Source of the DNA: Deltaproteobacteria bacterium
Lineage (GTDB): Bacteria > JADJOY01
Direction of reading: 5' to 3'
DNA length: 64,000 nt
Assembly (NCBI GenBank): GCA_016713535.1
Contig: JADJOY010000038.1
Span: 1-64,000, forward strand
In this document: positions 9,619-16,545 of the stretch, in pieces
How positions within the stretch are numbered: position 1 is the first letter of the stretch
How the letters are laid out: every line of letters starts with the position of its first letter
Notes under the pieces: model-generated
Databases searched by the model: none
Seen by the model: only the letters and a program-made list of their open reading frames with translations
What the model was told of the DNA's origin: nothing
Program-made: the position numbers and the translations under genes

Positions 9619-10911
9619 TCACGAGCTGAAGCTCTGTGCGCTGAGGCCGGACGGACGTGGCTGCTCGTGGGTCTGTGCGCTCGCGCCGTCGAGCGGCTGC
9701 GTCAGCTCGGACTCGGTGATCTCGGCGGGGAAGCTGCCGTTCGGCCACCGGCACATGCGGGTCTCGGTGCCGGGCAGCTCGCGCACCGGCTTGGCGAACA
9801 GGTAGCCCTGCAGCAGGTCGCAGCCGAGCTCGACCACCTTCTCCTGCTCCTCGATGGTCTCGACGCCCTCGACGATCATCCGGACACCCATGTCGCGGCA
9901 CATGTCCGCGAGCGAGCGGATGACGCGCGCCTTGGTCGCGCTCTTGTGCACGTCGCGCACGATCCCCATGTCGATCTTCACGATCTCGGGCGAGAGCTGC
10001 GCGAACACGCTGAGCGCCGCGTAGCCCGCGCCGAGGTCGTCGACCGCGATCTTGAAGCCGAGCCGGCGCAGCCGCGCGACGCGGTTCTCGAGGTCGGAGA
10101 CGCCGTCGAGCGAGGCGCGCTCGGTGAGCTCGAGCACGACGCGGTTGGCGACCTTCGAGAGCGGACTGGTCGGCTGGTAGAGGTCGTCGTCGCGGATGTC
10201 GGTGGGGTGGAGGTTCACGAACAAGAGCGTTCCCGGGGGAAGCTCGGCCGCCGCTTCGGCGGCGCGTGCGCGAGCCGTCCGGCCCACGTCCCACACGCGC
10301 TCGAGCCGCTCGGCGAGGGCGAGCAGCGAGAGTGGGTCGCCGAGCCCTGGCTCGTCCGAGCGCAACAGCGCCTCCCAGCCGATGATGCGGCGATCGGCCC
10401 AGCTCACGATCGGCTGGTACGCGAGCCAGATCTTGTCGACGGCGCGGGCGAAGGCGCTGTCGAGCAGTGGATCACGCGACTTCGACGGAGCGTTGGAGTT
10501 CGAGGCGCGGAACGCGAAGCCGCGGTCGATGTTGTCGAGGAGGTCGAAGCGCAGGATCACCTCGCCGACGTGGATCTTGTCGCCGGGCGCGACGATCGCC
10601 TCCTGGATTCGCTCGCCGTTGAGCCAGGTGCCGTTGGTGCTACCGAGGTCGCGCACGCGGACCACGGTGTCGAGTCCTTCGACCTGGCGAACGTCGAAGC
10701 GCGCGTGGCTGCGCGAGACGGTGTGGTCGTCGACGTAGAGGTCGCAGGTCGACTCGCGCCCGAGCACGTAGCTGCGCTTGCCGGGCATGAGCGGAAACAC
10801 GCGACCCATGCCGGGTCCGCGGATGAGGGTCAGCGTGGGCTCGCGACGCTCGCTCTGCGTCAGCGCAACCTGGTAGCGGGCCGTGTGGCTCACCGAGGTC
10901 AGTCGCGACAT
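9619..10911 (-). CDS. FHA-EAL protein, predicted c-di-GMP phosphodiesterase
   Basis: About 430 residues with an N-terminal forkhead-associated domain (about 40-125: SYVLGREST, VSRSHARF, LGSTNGTWLNG), which normally binds phosphothreonine, followed by an EAL domain (about 150-395). EAL catalytic and metal-binding positions look intact: WEALLR, VNLHP, LELTER, VDDLGAGYAALS, VKIDMG, EGVET, LLQGYLFAKP. It should hydrolyse c-di-GMP to pGpG under control of a Ser/Thr-kinase signal. There is no transmembrane segment or GGDEF domain. I prefer the ATG at 10911; a GTG at 10953 would add 14 residues with a poor ribosome site. The C-terminal 35 residues are low-complexity. It is monocistronic and convergent with the lipoprotein gene. 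Confidence 0.9.
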   Translation of the reverse strand: MSRLTSVSHTARYQVALTQSERREPTLTLIRGPGMGRVFPLMPGKRSYVLGRESTCDLYVDDHTVSRSHARFDVRQVEGLDTVVRVRDLGSTNGTWLNGERIQEAIVAPGDKIHVGEVILRFDLLDNIDRGFAFRASNSNAPSKSRDPLLDSAFARAVDKIWLAYQPIVSWADRRIIGWEALLRSDEPGLGDPLSLLALAERLERVWDVGRTARARAAEAAAELPPGTLLFVNLHPTDIRDDDLYQPTSPLSKVANRVVLELTERASLDGVSDLENRVARLRRLGFKIAVDDLGAGYAALSVFAQLSPEIVKIDMGIVRDVHKSATKARVIRSLADMCRDMGVRMIVEGVETIEEQEKVVELGCDLLQGYLFAKPVRELPGTETRMCRWPNGSFPAEITESELTQPLDGASAQTHEQPRPSGLSAQSFSS

Positions 10912-11121
10912 GGGGTGCTCGGGTCCTGGGTCGTCGTTGGGGAAGCTCGGCACGGGTTCCGCCTGGCGCTCACGCCGAGGCAGCCTTCCGCCAGGGCTTC
11001 AGTCGTTTCAGACCACTCGGATCACAAGATCCGTGCCGAATTGTCACGCCTCCCGAATGAAACCGATTGTCAAGGAAATCGGGTGGTTGGGTTTTCGCGC
11101 GCTGCGCTGCGTCGGCTCGGA

Positions 11122-11159
11122 GCGCCGGATTTCGTCAAGGTATTGACGAAATCCGGCGC
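11122..11159. terminator. Perfect 17-bp stem-loop downstream of the Mla operon
   Basis: GCGCCGGATTTCGTCAA (11122-11138) is followed by loop ggta and its exact reverse complement (11143-11159). It sits 51 bp past the stop of the leftward Mla operon and upstream of the leftward FHA-EAL gene. A 17-bp perfect stem with a 4-nt loop is very stable. There is no U-tract, so it is a terminator-like or RNA-stabilising hairpin rather than a textbook intrinsic terminator. Confidence 0.55.
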
Positions 11160-11210
11160 CAGATCGGCCACTTCGCGACCGTGACGCCCGGGGGACGGGC
11201 CGCGGCTTTC

Positions 11211-11921
11211 TCACCGCCGTGGGGAGGTGGCGGGTGGGGTGGTGCTGCCGTTCGGGCCGGCTGCGTCGAGGGTCAGCACCGCGCTCGCCATGTCGCGGGC
11301 GAGCTCGTCGAGGGCCTTGCTGAGCACCGCGACCGCGGAGGCGCTGTCGTCGCTCCCGATCGGCAGCGAGATGACGCTCTCGCGCTGTACCCTCGTGGCC
11401 GCGGGGCTGCCGAGGCGGCGCGCGTCCCAGCGCGCCACCACCCGGACCTCGCGGCTCGCAACCGGCTCGAAGGAGAGGAAGTCGATCCGAACCTGGAACG
11501 TCGGCTCCTGGTTCGAGTACCAGGGGAAGAGCGTCACGCGATCGATGCCGAGCTGGTAGGACAGGTTCTGCGCCAGCACCCGCGCGAGGCCCTTGTCGAG
11601 CGGCTCGCTCCACCGATCGAACGTCGAGGGGCGAAGCTCCGTCGCGCTCTCGCGCACGATCAGCTCGGGGCGCTGCAGGTAGTTCGGGATCTCGATGGGG
11701 CCGAGGCCGACGGTCCTGCTCGGGTCCAGGGTCCCGACCCTGGTCGCGTCGGTGGCCGATGCGAGGACGAAGAAGCGCGTCGGATCGGGCTTCGCCTGGA
11801 AGTTCGAGAGCAGACCGCAGCCGCTGCTCGTCGCCGCGACCGCGAGCGCCACGCCGAGGGTCGCCGCTCGTGCGCGGCGGCGGGCGAGAACGGGAACGAG
11901 CGAGGGGTGGCGGTCGGTCAC
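11211..11921 (-). CDS. ABC-type transport auxiliary lipoprotein (Mla/PqiC-like)
   Basis: 236-residue lipoprotein, last gene of the Mla operon. The GTG at 11921 overlaps the MlaD stop (GTGA). The signal ends with SSGC, and the mature protein has the pattern of the PqiC/ABC-type auxiliary lipoproteins: RFFVLAS near the N-terminus, GLGPIEIPNYLQRPELIVR, then RWSEPLDKGLARVLAQNLS and a C-terminal helix (LSKALDELARDMASA). In this family the lipoprotein sits at the outer membrane and docks the MCE ring for phospholipid traffic. A Ser/Thr/Pro tail follows. Its position after STAS-MlaE, MlaF and MlaD supports the role. Confidence 0.82.
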   Translation of the reverse strand: MTDRHPSLVPVLARRRARAATLGVALAVAATSSGCGLLSNFQAKPDPTRFFVLASATDATRVGTLDPSRTVGLGPIEIPNYLQRPELIVRESATELRPSTFDRWSEPLDKGLARVLAQNLSYQLGIDRVTLFPWYSNQEPTFQVRIDFLSFEPVASREVRVVARWDARRLGSPAATRVQRESVISLPIGSDDSASAVAVLSKALDELARDMASAVLTLDAAGPNGSTTPPATSPRR

Positions 11922-12871
11922 GGCGTGCTCCTCTCGGGCGAGCGGCCCACCACGATGGCGTTGGGGTTGCGCTGCAGGTAGTCGGCGAGGACCTTCACCG
12001 CCTGCGACGCCTGCCCGAGGTTGTCGAGCGCCTGCTTGAGCTGGTAGGCGAGCGGCGAGGCCGGATCGACCAGCGTCTTCACGGTCTGCAACGTGTCGCG
12101 CAGCTCCTCCTCGACGACCAGGGTCTTCTCGGCGGTGGCCTGGAAGCTCTTGGCGGTACCATCGAGGGTCTTCGCGAGCGGCCCGACGTTGGTGTTGAGC
12201 GTCTCGGCGAACTGCTGGATCGACGTCATCGTCTGGTTGAGCGAGTCGAGCGCGGTGCGGATCTCGCTGGACTTGGCGAGCCCGCCGATCGCCTCGGCGG
12301 TGTGAGTCAGCTCGTCGATCAAGCCCTTGAAGTTGATGTTGTCGAGCTTGTTGAGGACCTCGCGCACCGCGGTCTGCATCTGCTCGAGCTTGGTCGGCAG
12401 GGTCGGGATCTCCTGCATCGTGCCGGTGGGCGCCACGAACTTGGCCTCGGTCTCGGGAGCGTAGTCGAGCGACACGTAGAGCACGCCGGGCACGAAGCTC
12501 TCCGTTTCGAGCCGCGCGCGCAGCCCGAGCTCGACGGCCTTCTTCATGACGCGCGGATCTCCGAAGTCGCCGGTGAGGCCAGCCTCGGCGAGCTTCTTCT
12601 GGTCGATCTCGATGAGCACCGGGATGTGCACGTCGGTGCCGGACTGATCGAGCCGCAGGCGGATCTGGTTCACGGTGCCGATCTCGACGCCCTTGAACTT
12701 GACCGGCGCGCCGATCCTGAGCCCGTTCACGTTGCTGTCGAAATAGAGCACGAACGGGTACGCGCGCCGGAACAGCCGCCCCGACCCGAACACCGTGATG
12801 CCGACCACCATGAGCGCCAGCGCCCCCATCACGAAGGCGCCGATCAGCGTCGGATTCGGCTTCTTTCCCAT
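11918..12871 (-). CDS. mlaD: MlaD-type MCE domain substrate-binding protein
   Basis: About 317 residues. One N-terminal transmembrane helix (GAFVMGALALMVVGITVFGSG) is followed by an MCE domain (about 40-120: YFDSNVNGLRIGAPVKFKGV, EIGTV) and a long C-terminal helical region (about 150-290) expected to form the barrel or tunnel of the MCE hexamer. Two starts are stacked: a GTG at 12880 overlapping the MlaF stop, and ATG at 12871. A ribosome site (GGAAAGG) lies 8 nt before the ATG but only 1 nt before the GTG, so I chose the ATG. Proteins of this family carry phospholipids across the periplasm. Confidence 0.9.
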   Translation of the reverse strand: MGKKPNPTLIGAFVMGALALMVVGITVFGSGRLFRRAYPFVLYFDSNVNGLRIGAPVKFKGVEIGTVNQIRLRLDQSGTDVHIPVLIEIDQKKLAEAGLTGDFGDPRVMKKAVELGLRARLETESFVPGVLYVSLDYAPETEAKFVAPTGTMQEIPTLPTKLEQMQTAVREVLNKLDNINFKGLIDELTHTAEAIGGLAKSSEIRTALDSLNQTMTSIQQFAETLNTNVGPLAKTLDGTAKSFQATAEKTLVVEEELRDTLQTVKTLVDPASPLAYQLKQALDNLGQASQAVKVLADYLQRNPNAIVVGRSPERSTP

Positions 12872-12876
12872 GTCCG

Positions 12877-13677
12877 TCACCTTTCCTTGCGATCGGACCG
12901 GCGCGCGCCGGGTGGCCCGCCGCCGTCCTCCCCGCGGCGCAGGAAGCGCTGCACCTTGGGGTCCTCGCAGGTCTCGAGCAGCTCGCGTGGGTGGCCGCGC
13001 GCGCTGATCGTGCGCTTCTCGGGGTCGAGGAAGATCGAGTCGTCACCGATGGCGAAGATGCTCGCCAGCTCGTGAGTCACCACCACCACGGTCGCGCCGA
13101 GACTGTCCCGCAGCTCGAGGATCAGGTCGTCGAGGAGCTTCGAGGTGATCGGGTCGAGGCCGGCGGAGGGCTCGTCGAAGAACAGCACCTCGGGGTCGAG
13201 CGCCATGGCACGCGCGAGCCCCGCGCGCTTCTGCATGCCTCCCGAGATGTCGCTCGGGTAGTAGTCCTCGAAGCCCTTGAGGCCGACCAGCGCGAGCTTG
13301 AGCCGCGCCACGTCGCGCATGTCGCTCTCGGAGAGCTCGGTGAACTCCCTGAGCGGCAGCATGACGTTCTCGGCGAGGGTCATCGAGCTGAAGAGAGCGC
13401 CCTTCTGGTAGAGGATCCCGAAGCGGCGCTGCATGCGGCGGCGCTCGTCGGCGTCGATGCCGGTGAACGGGTCGTCGCCGTAACGGATCTCGGCGCCGTC
13501 CCCGTCCTTGAGTCCGATCAGGTACTTGAGCAGCGTGCTCTTTCCGCACCCGGACGGTCCCATGATGATGAACACGCTGCCGCGGCGGACCTCGAAGTCG
13601 AGCTCTCGCATGAGCACGAAGCTGCCGTACGCCATCGTCAGCTTGCGCACCGTGATGTGGGCCTCGCCGGCACCCAT
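12877..13677 (-). CDS. mlaF: MlaF-type ABC transporter ATPase
   Basis: About 266-residue ATPase powering the Mla lipid transporter at the inner membrane. It has Walker A GPSGCGKSTLL (about residues 37-47), Q-loop (LYQKGALFSSMT), signature SGGMQKRAGLARA, Walker B EVLFFDEPSAGLDP and the H-loop VVVTHEL. The SGGM signature and the KGALF/S phrase are typical of MlaF/TtgA-like ATPases. The ATG at 13677 is preceded by GGGAG at about 10 nt; a GTG at 13686 overlapping the MlaE stop would add three residues. The C-terminal tail is Gly/Arg-rich. Confidence 0.93.
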   Translation of the reverse strand: MGAGEAHITVRKLTMAYGSFVLMRELDFEVRRGSVFIIMGPSGCGKSTLLKYLIGLKDGDGAEIRYGDDPFTGIDADERRRMQRRFGILYQKGALFSSMTLAENVMLPLREFTELSESDMRDVARLKLALVGLKGFEDYYPSDISGGMQKRAGLARAMALDPEVLFFDEPSAGLDPITSKLLDDLILELRDSLGATVVVVTHELASIFAIGDDSIFLDPEKRTISARGHPRELLETCEDPKVQRFLRRGEDGGGPPGARRSDRKER

Positions 13678-13682
13678 CGTCG

Positions 13683-14837
13683 TCACACTCCCAGCACGTT
13701 GAAGATCACCGCGAATAGGCCGTCGGTGATCACGATGAGGACGATGCAGGTGACCACCGCGGAGGTGGCGGACTCGCCGACCGCGGAGGCGCTGTTGCCG
13801 CACTGCATGCCGCGCAGGCAGCCGGAGACCGCGACGATCACGCCGAACACCACCGCCTTGACCAGGCCGGTGGCGAAGTGGGTGAGGGTGACCGCCTGGA
13901 CCGTCTGCTGCCAGTAGAGCACCGGCGAGAGGTCGAGCATCGTCAGGCCGACGGTCGCGCCGCCCAGGATCCCCACGGCGTTCGCGTACACCGCGAGCAG
14001 CGGCATCATGAGGCTGAGCGCGAGCATGCGCGGCAGCACCAGGTAGTCGATCGGGTCGAGGCCCATGGTCGCGACCGCGTCGATCTCCTCGGTCACCTTC
14101 ATGGTGCCGAGCTGGGCGGCGAACGCGGCGCCGGTGCGGCCCGCCATGATGATCGCCGTCATCATCGCCGCCATCTCCCGCGCCATGGCGATGGCGACAC
14201 CATTCGCGACGTAGAGCGTGGCGCCGAAGGGCTGGAGCTGAACCGCACCCACGAACGCCATGATCAGGCCCACGAGGAACGCGATCAGCGTGACGATCGG
14301 CAGCGCCTGCGCGCCCGTCTCCTGCAACACGTAGAAGAAGTCGGAGCGACGGTAGCTCGCGCGTCCGCGCACGAGCCGCAGGAACGACAACGTCACCTCG
14401 CCGAGGAAGGTGAGGAAGGCCTTCGACCCCCCGATGAACGACACGGTGAAAGTGCCGACCTGCGCCAGCCAGTTCTGCGGGACGGTCTTGGCGCGCGCGC
14501 CTTCCTTCTCCGTGGTCGCCGCGGTGAGCGCCAGCAGCCGCTCGACGCCGTCCGGCAGGCCACGGCGATCGACCTCGAGCTTGCGCTCGGCCGCCAGCGT
14601 CTCGAGGCGATCGAGGAAGATGAGGATCGCGGTGTCCCAGCTCTCGATGCCGCTCGCGTCGAACACCAGGCGGCGCGTCGGCTGGCGCTCGGCCTCGGCG
14701 AGGATCGAGTCGGGATCCGGGCGGGAGCTGGTCAGGCGCCACTCGCCGGCGAGGCGGACCCGGAGCGTCTCGTGCTCGGGACGATCGACGGTGAGGGTTG
14801 CCTCGCCGCCGCCGGATTTCGACTCGGTCGCGCCCAT
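13683..14837 (-). CDS. mlaE: STAS-MlaE fusion permease
   Basis: 384 residues, first gene of the leftward Mla operon. The N-terminal part (about 15-105) has STAS/MlaB-like features (RRLVFDASGIESWDTAILIFL), while the C-terminal 250 residues are a MlaE permease with several membrane helices and the family phrases AREMAAMMTAIIMAGRTGA, AQLGTMKVTEEIDA and MGLDPIDYLVLPR. In E. coli MlaB and MlaE are separate; the fusion gives the STAS regulator fixed to its permease. It should flip or extract phospholipids at the inner membrane together with MlaF and MlaD. It is divergent from the SCO gene across 143 bp. Confidence 0.92.
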   Translation of the reverse strand: MGATESKSGGGEATLTVDRPEHETLRVRLAGEWRLTSSRPDPDSILAEAERQPTRRLVFDASGIESWDTAILIFLDRLETLAAERKLEVDRRGLPDGVERLLALTAATTEKEGARAKTVPQNWLAQVGTFTVSFIGGSKAFLTFLGEVTLSFLRLVRGRASYRRSDFFYVLQETGAQALPIVTLIAFLVGLIMAFVGAVQLQPFGATLYVANGVAIAMAREMAAMMTAIIMAGRTGAAFAAQLGTMKVTEEIDAVATMGLDPIDYLVLPRMLALSLMMPLLAVYANAVGILGGATVGLTMLDLSPVLYWQQTVQAVTLTHFATGLVKAVVFGVIVAVSGCLRGMQCGNSASAVGESATSAVVTCIVLIVITDGLFAVIFNVLGV

Positions 14838-14901
14838 GAGCGGGTCAGAGGCTAGCAGGTCGCGGCGCGCGGCTCCGCTCGCGAGTTCCTTGACCGTGGG
14901 A

Positions 14902-14923
14902 GCGCACCGTGGGTACGGTGCGC
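14902..14923. promoter_or_regulatory. Perfect inverted repeat in mla/sco divergent promoter region
   Basis: GCGCACCGT (14902-14910), GGGT, ACGGTGCGC (14915-14923) form a 9-bp perfect inverted repeat in the 143-bp divergent gap between mlaE and the SCO gene. The placement suits a dimeric repressor site controlling either side; a transcript hairpin is the alternative. No -35/-10 pair was clear. Confidence 0.35.
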
Positions 14924-14980
14924 CGCTCGTCCGCGGCCGCCGGGCCTCTCCCCTCTCGGCGCGGGCGCGCGAAGCCGAGC

Positions 14981-15652
14981 ATGGGTCGAGCGAGCCGCCG
15001 CGCGCGCACCATCGTCGTCGGGATCACTCTCGCCGCGATGGCTGGGGCCGTTGGCCTCACCGTGATCGCCATGCGCCAGGTGCCGGGGCGCGGCTCGTCG
15101 CGGATCCCGGTGCTCGGGGAGGTGCCGGAGTTCACGCTCGTCGACACCGAGGGGCGTCCGTTCGGCTCGCGCGAGCTCGCGGGACGGACGTACGTCGCCA
15201 ACTTCTTCTTCACGCGCTGCCCGTCGATCTGCCCCGTTCACATGCAGTCGGCGAAGGCGCTCGCCGCGCTCGTCTCCGAGCGTGCCGCTGGTGCGGTCAC
15301 GCTGCTCAGCATCACCGTCGACCCCGAGAACGACACGCCGGAAGTGCTGCGGGAATACGGTCGAAAGCTCGGCGTCGCGGAGCCGGCCTGGAAGCTCCTC
15401 GGCGGCGAGCGGAGCGCGATCGTCGGCTTCGCAGAGGGCGGGCTCAAGGTGCCGGTGGGTGAGGCCCCCGCCTCGGGTGCCAGCGTGATGGACATCGCGC
15501 ACACCGGTCGTTTCGTGTTAGTCGATGGGCGCGGGCGGATCCGCGGATATTACGAACGTTCGGAGTCGAGGGGGATGGAGGAGCTGTTCGAGGACGCACG
15601 CTCGATCGCCGCTGAGCGCGCCCCGGCGAAGGGCACCTCGGAGGGGGGTTGA
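14981..15652 (+). CDS. SCO1/SenC family copper chaperone
   Basis: 223-residue membrane-anchored thioredoxin-like protein. The ATG at 14981 gives an Arg-rich N-terminus followed by a membrane anchor (TIVVGITLAAMAGAVGLTVIA). The thioredoxin fold carries the copper-binding CPSIC motif in FFFTRCPSICPVHMQ and the third ligand His in IAHTGRFVLVD. Also seen is LLSITVDPENDTPEVLREYG, typical for SCO. SCO proteins deliver copper to CuA of cytochrome oxidase subunit II, or reduce its cysteines. It lies just upstream of the ACIII-caa3 operon, which contains a second SCO gene, so the two probably divide the work. Confidence 0.9.
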   Translation: MGRASRRARTIVVGITLAAMAGAVGLTVIAMRQVPGRGSSRIPVLGEVPEFTLVDTEGRPFGSRELAGRTYVANFFFTRCPSICPVHMQSAKALAALVSERAAGAVTLLSITVDPENDTPEVLREYGRKLGVAEPAWKLLGGERSAIVGFAEGGLKVPVGEAPASGASVMDIAHTGRFVLVDGRGRIRGYYERSESRGMEELFEDARSIAAERAPAKGTSEGG

Positions 15653-15773
15653 CGCGTCGCGTTGGCCAGAGCGATTCTTGGCGCCGCTCGCCGAAGTCGG
15701 TGGTTCCGCAGGCCTCGACCGTCCTTCGTTACGGGCCTTCGTGGGTCGTCGGTGTGAGGAAGCAACGTTGCAG

Positions 15774-15802
15774 TTGATTCGCATGTGCAGCTGCTGTACA
15801 CT
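15774..15802 (+). promoter_or_regulatory. Possible sigma70-type promoter of the act-cox operon
   Basis: TTGATT (15774-15779) and TACACT (15797-15802) are spaced by 17 bp, each matching 4 of 6 consensus bases. They sit in an unusually AT-rich stretch (about 15760-15860), with the actA ATG about 90 bp downstream. The adjacent GTATAC adds a small palindrome. This is a pattern match only. Confidence 0.35.
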
Positions 15803-15894
15803 GTATACACTCTGCCTGCTGGTCGAAGTTTCGTAACAAAAACCATCACATAGGGCTATCGGGGTCTCACGACCGCGTAACCGACGTCTGAGCC

Positions 15895-16545
15895 ATGGCG
15901 CAGATCTTTCATCGCAGCACGAACACGATTGCGCGCGCGTCGATCGTCGGCGCCGGCCTTCTAGCGGCGGGTCTCTTCGCACTGGGGTATGCGTATCAGC
16001 GTTCGCCGTTCGTGACGCTGGTGAACGTCCCCCGGGCGCAGCAGGTTCCGTTCAGCCACCAGCACCACGTGCAAGGTGTAGGGCTCGACTGCCGCTACTG
16101 CCACACGTCGGTCGAGGACGCCTCGTTCGCGGGCATCCCGCCCACCCAGACCTGCATGAATTGCCATTCGCAGATCTGGAATCAGGCGGCGATCCTCGAG
16201 CCCGTCCGCGAGAGCTGGAAGACCGGCGAGCCGCTCGAGTGGGTGCGGGTCCACGACCTCGGCGACTTCGTCTACTTCCCGCACAACGTGCACGTCGCCA
16301 AGGGTGTGGCCTGCGTGACCTGCCACGGGCGCGTCGACAAGATGGCGCTGACCTGGAAGGCCAACACTCTGTACATGGAGTGGTGCCTTCAGTGTCACCG
16401 CAATCCGGCGAAGTATCTGACCCCCAAGGAAGCGATCTTCCAGATGGACTGGCAGCCGCCGGCCAATCGCGAAGAGCTCGGTAAAGAGTTGATCCAGCGG
16501 AACAACGTCCACACCCGGACCGATTGTTCGACGTGCCACCGATGA
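15895..16545 (+). CDS. actA: Alternative complex III subunit ActA, pentaheme cytochrome c
   Basis: 216-residue periplasmic cytochrome anchored by one N-terminal helix (IVGAGLLAAGLFALGYAY). Five CxxCH motifs are visible: CRYCH (66), CMNCH (87), CVTCH (140), CLQCH (164) and CSTCH (211), exactly the number expected for ActA of alternative complex III. The complex oxidises quinol and passes electrons to the terminal oxidase, replacing bc1. It leads actABCDEF followed by caa3 genes. The TGA overlaps the actB ATG (ATGA). Confidence 0.95.
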   Translation: MAQIFHRSTNTIARASIVGAGLLAAGLFALGYAYQRSPFVTLVNVPRAQQVPFSHQHHVQGVGLDCRYCHTSVEDASFAGIPPTQTCMNCHSQIWNQAAILEPVRESWKTGEPLEWVRVHDLGDFVYFPHNVHVAKGVACVTCHGRVDKMALTWKANTLYMEWCLQCHRNPAKYLTPKEAIFQMDWQPPANREELGKELIQRNNVHTRTDCSTCHR

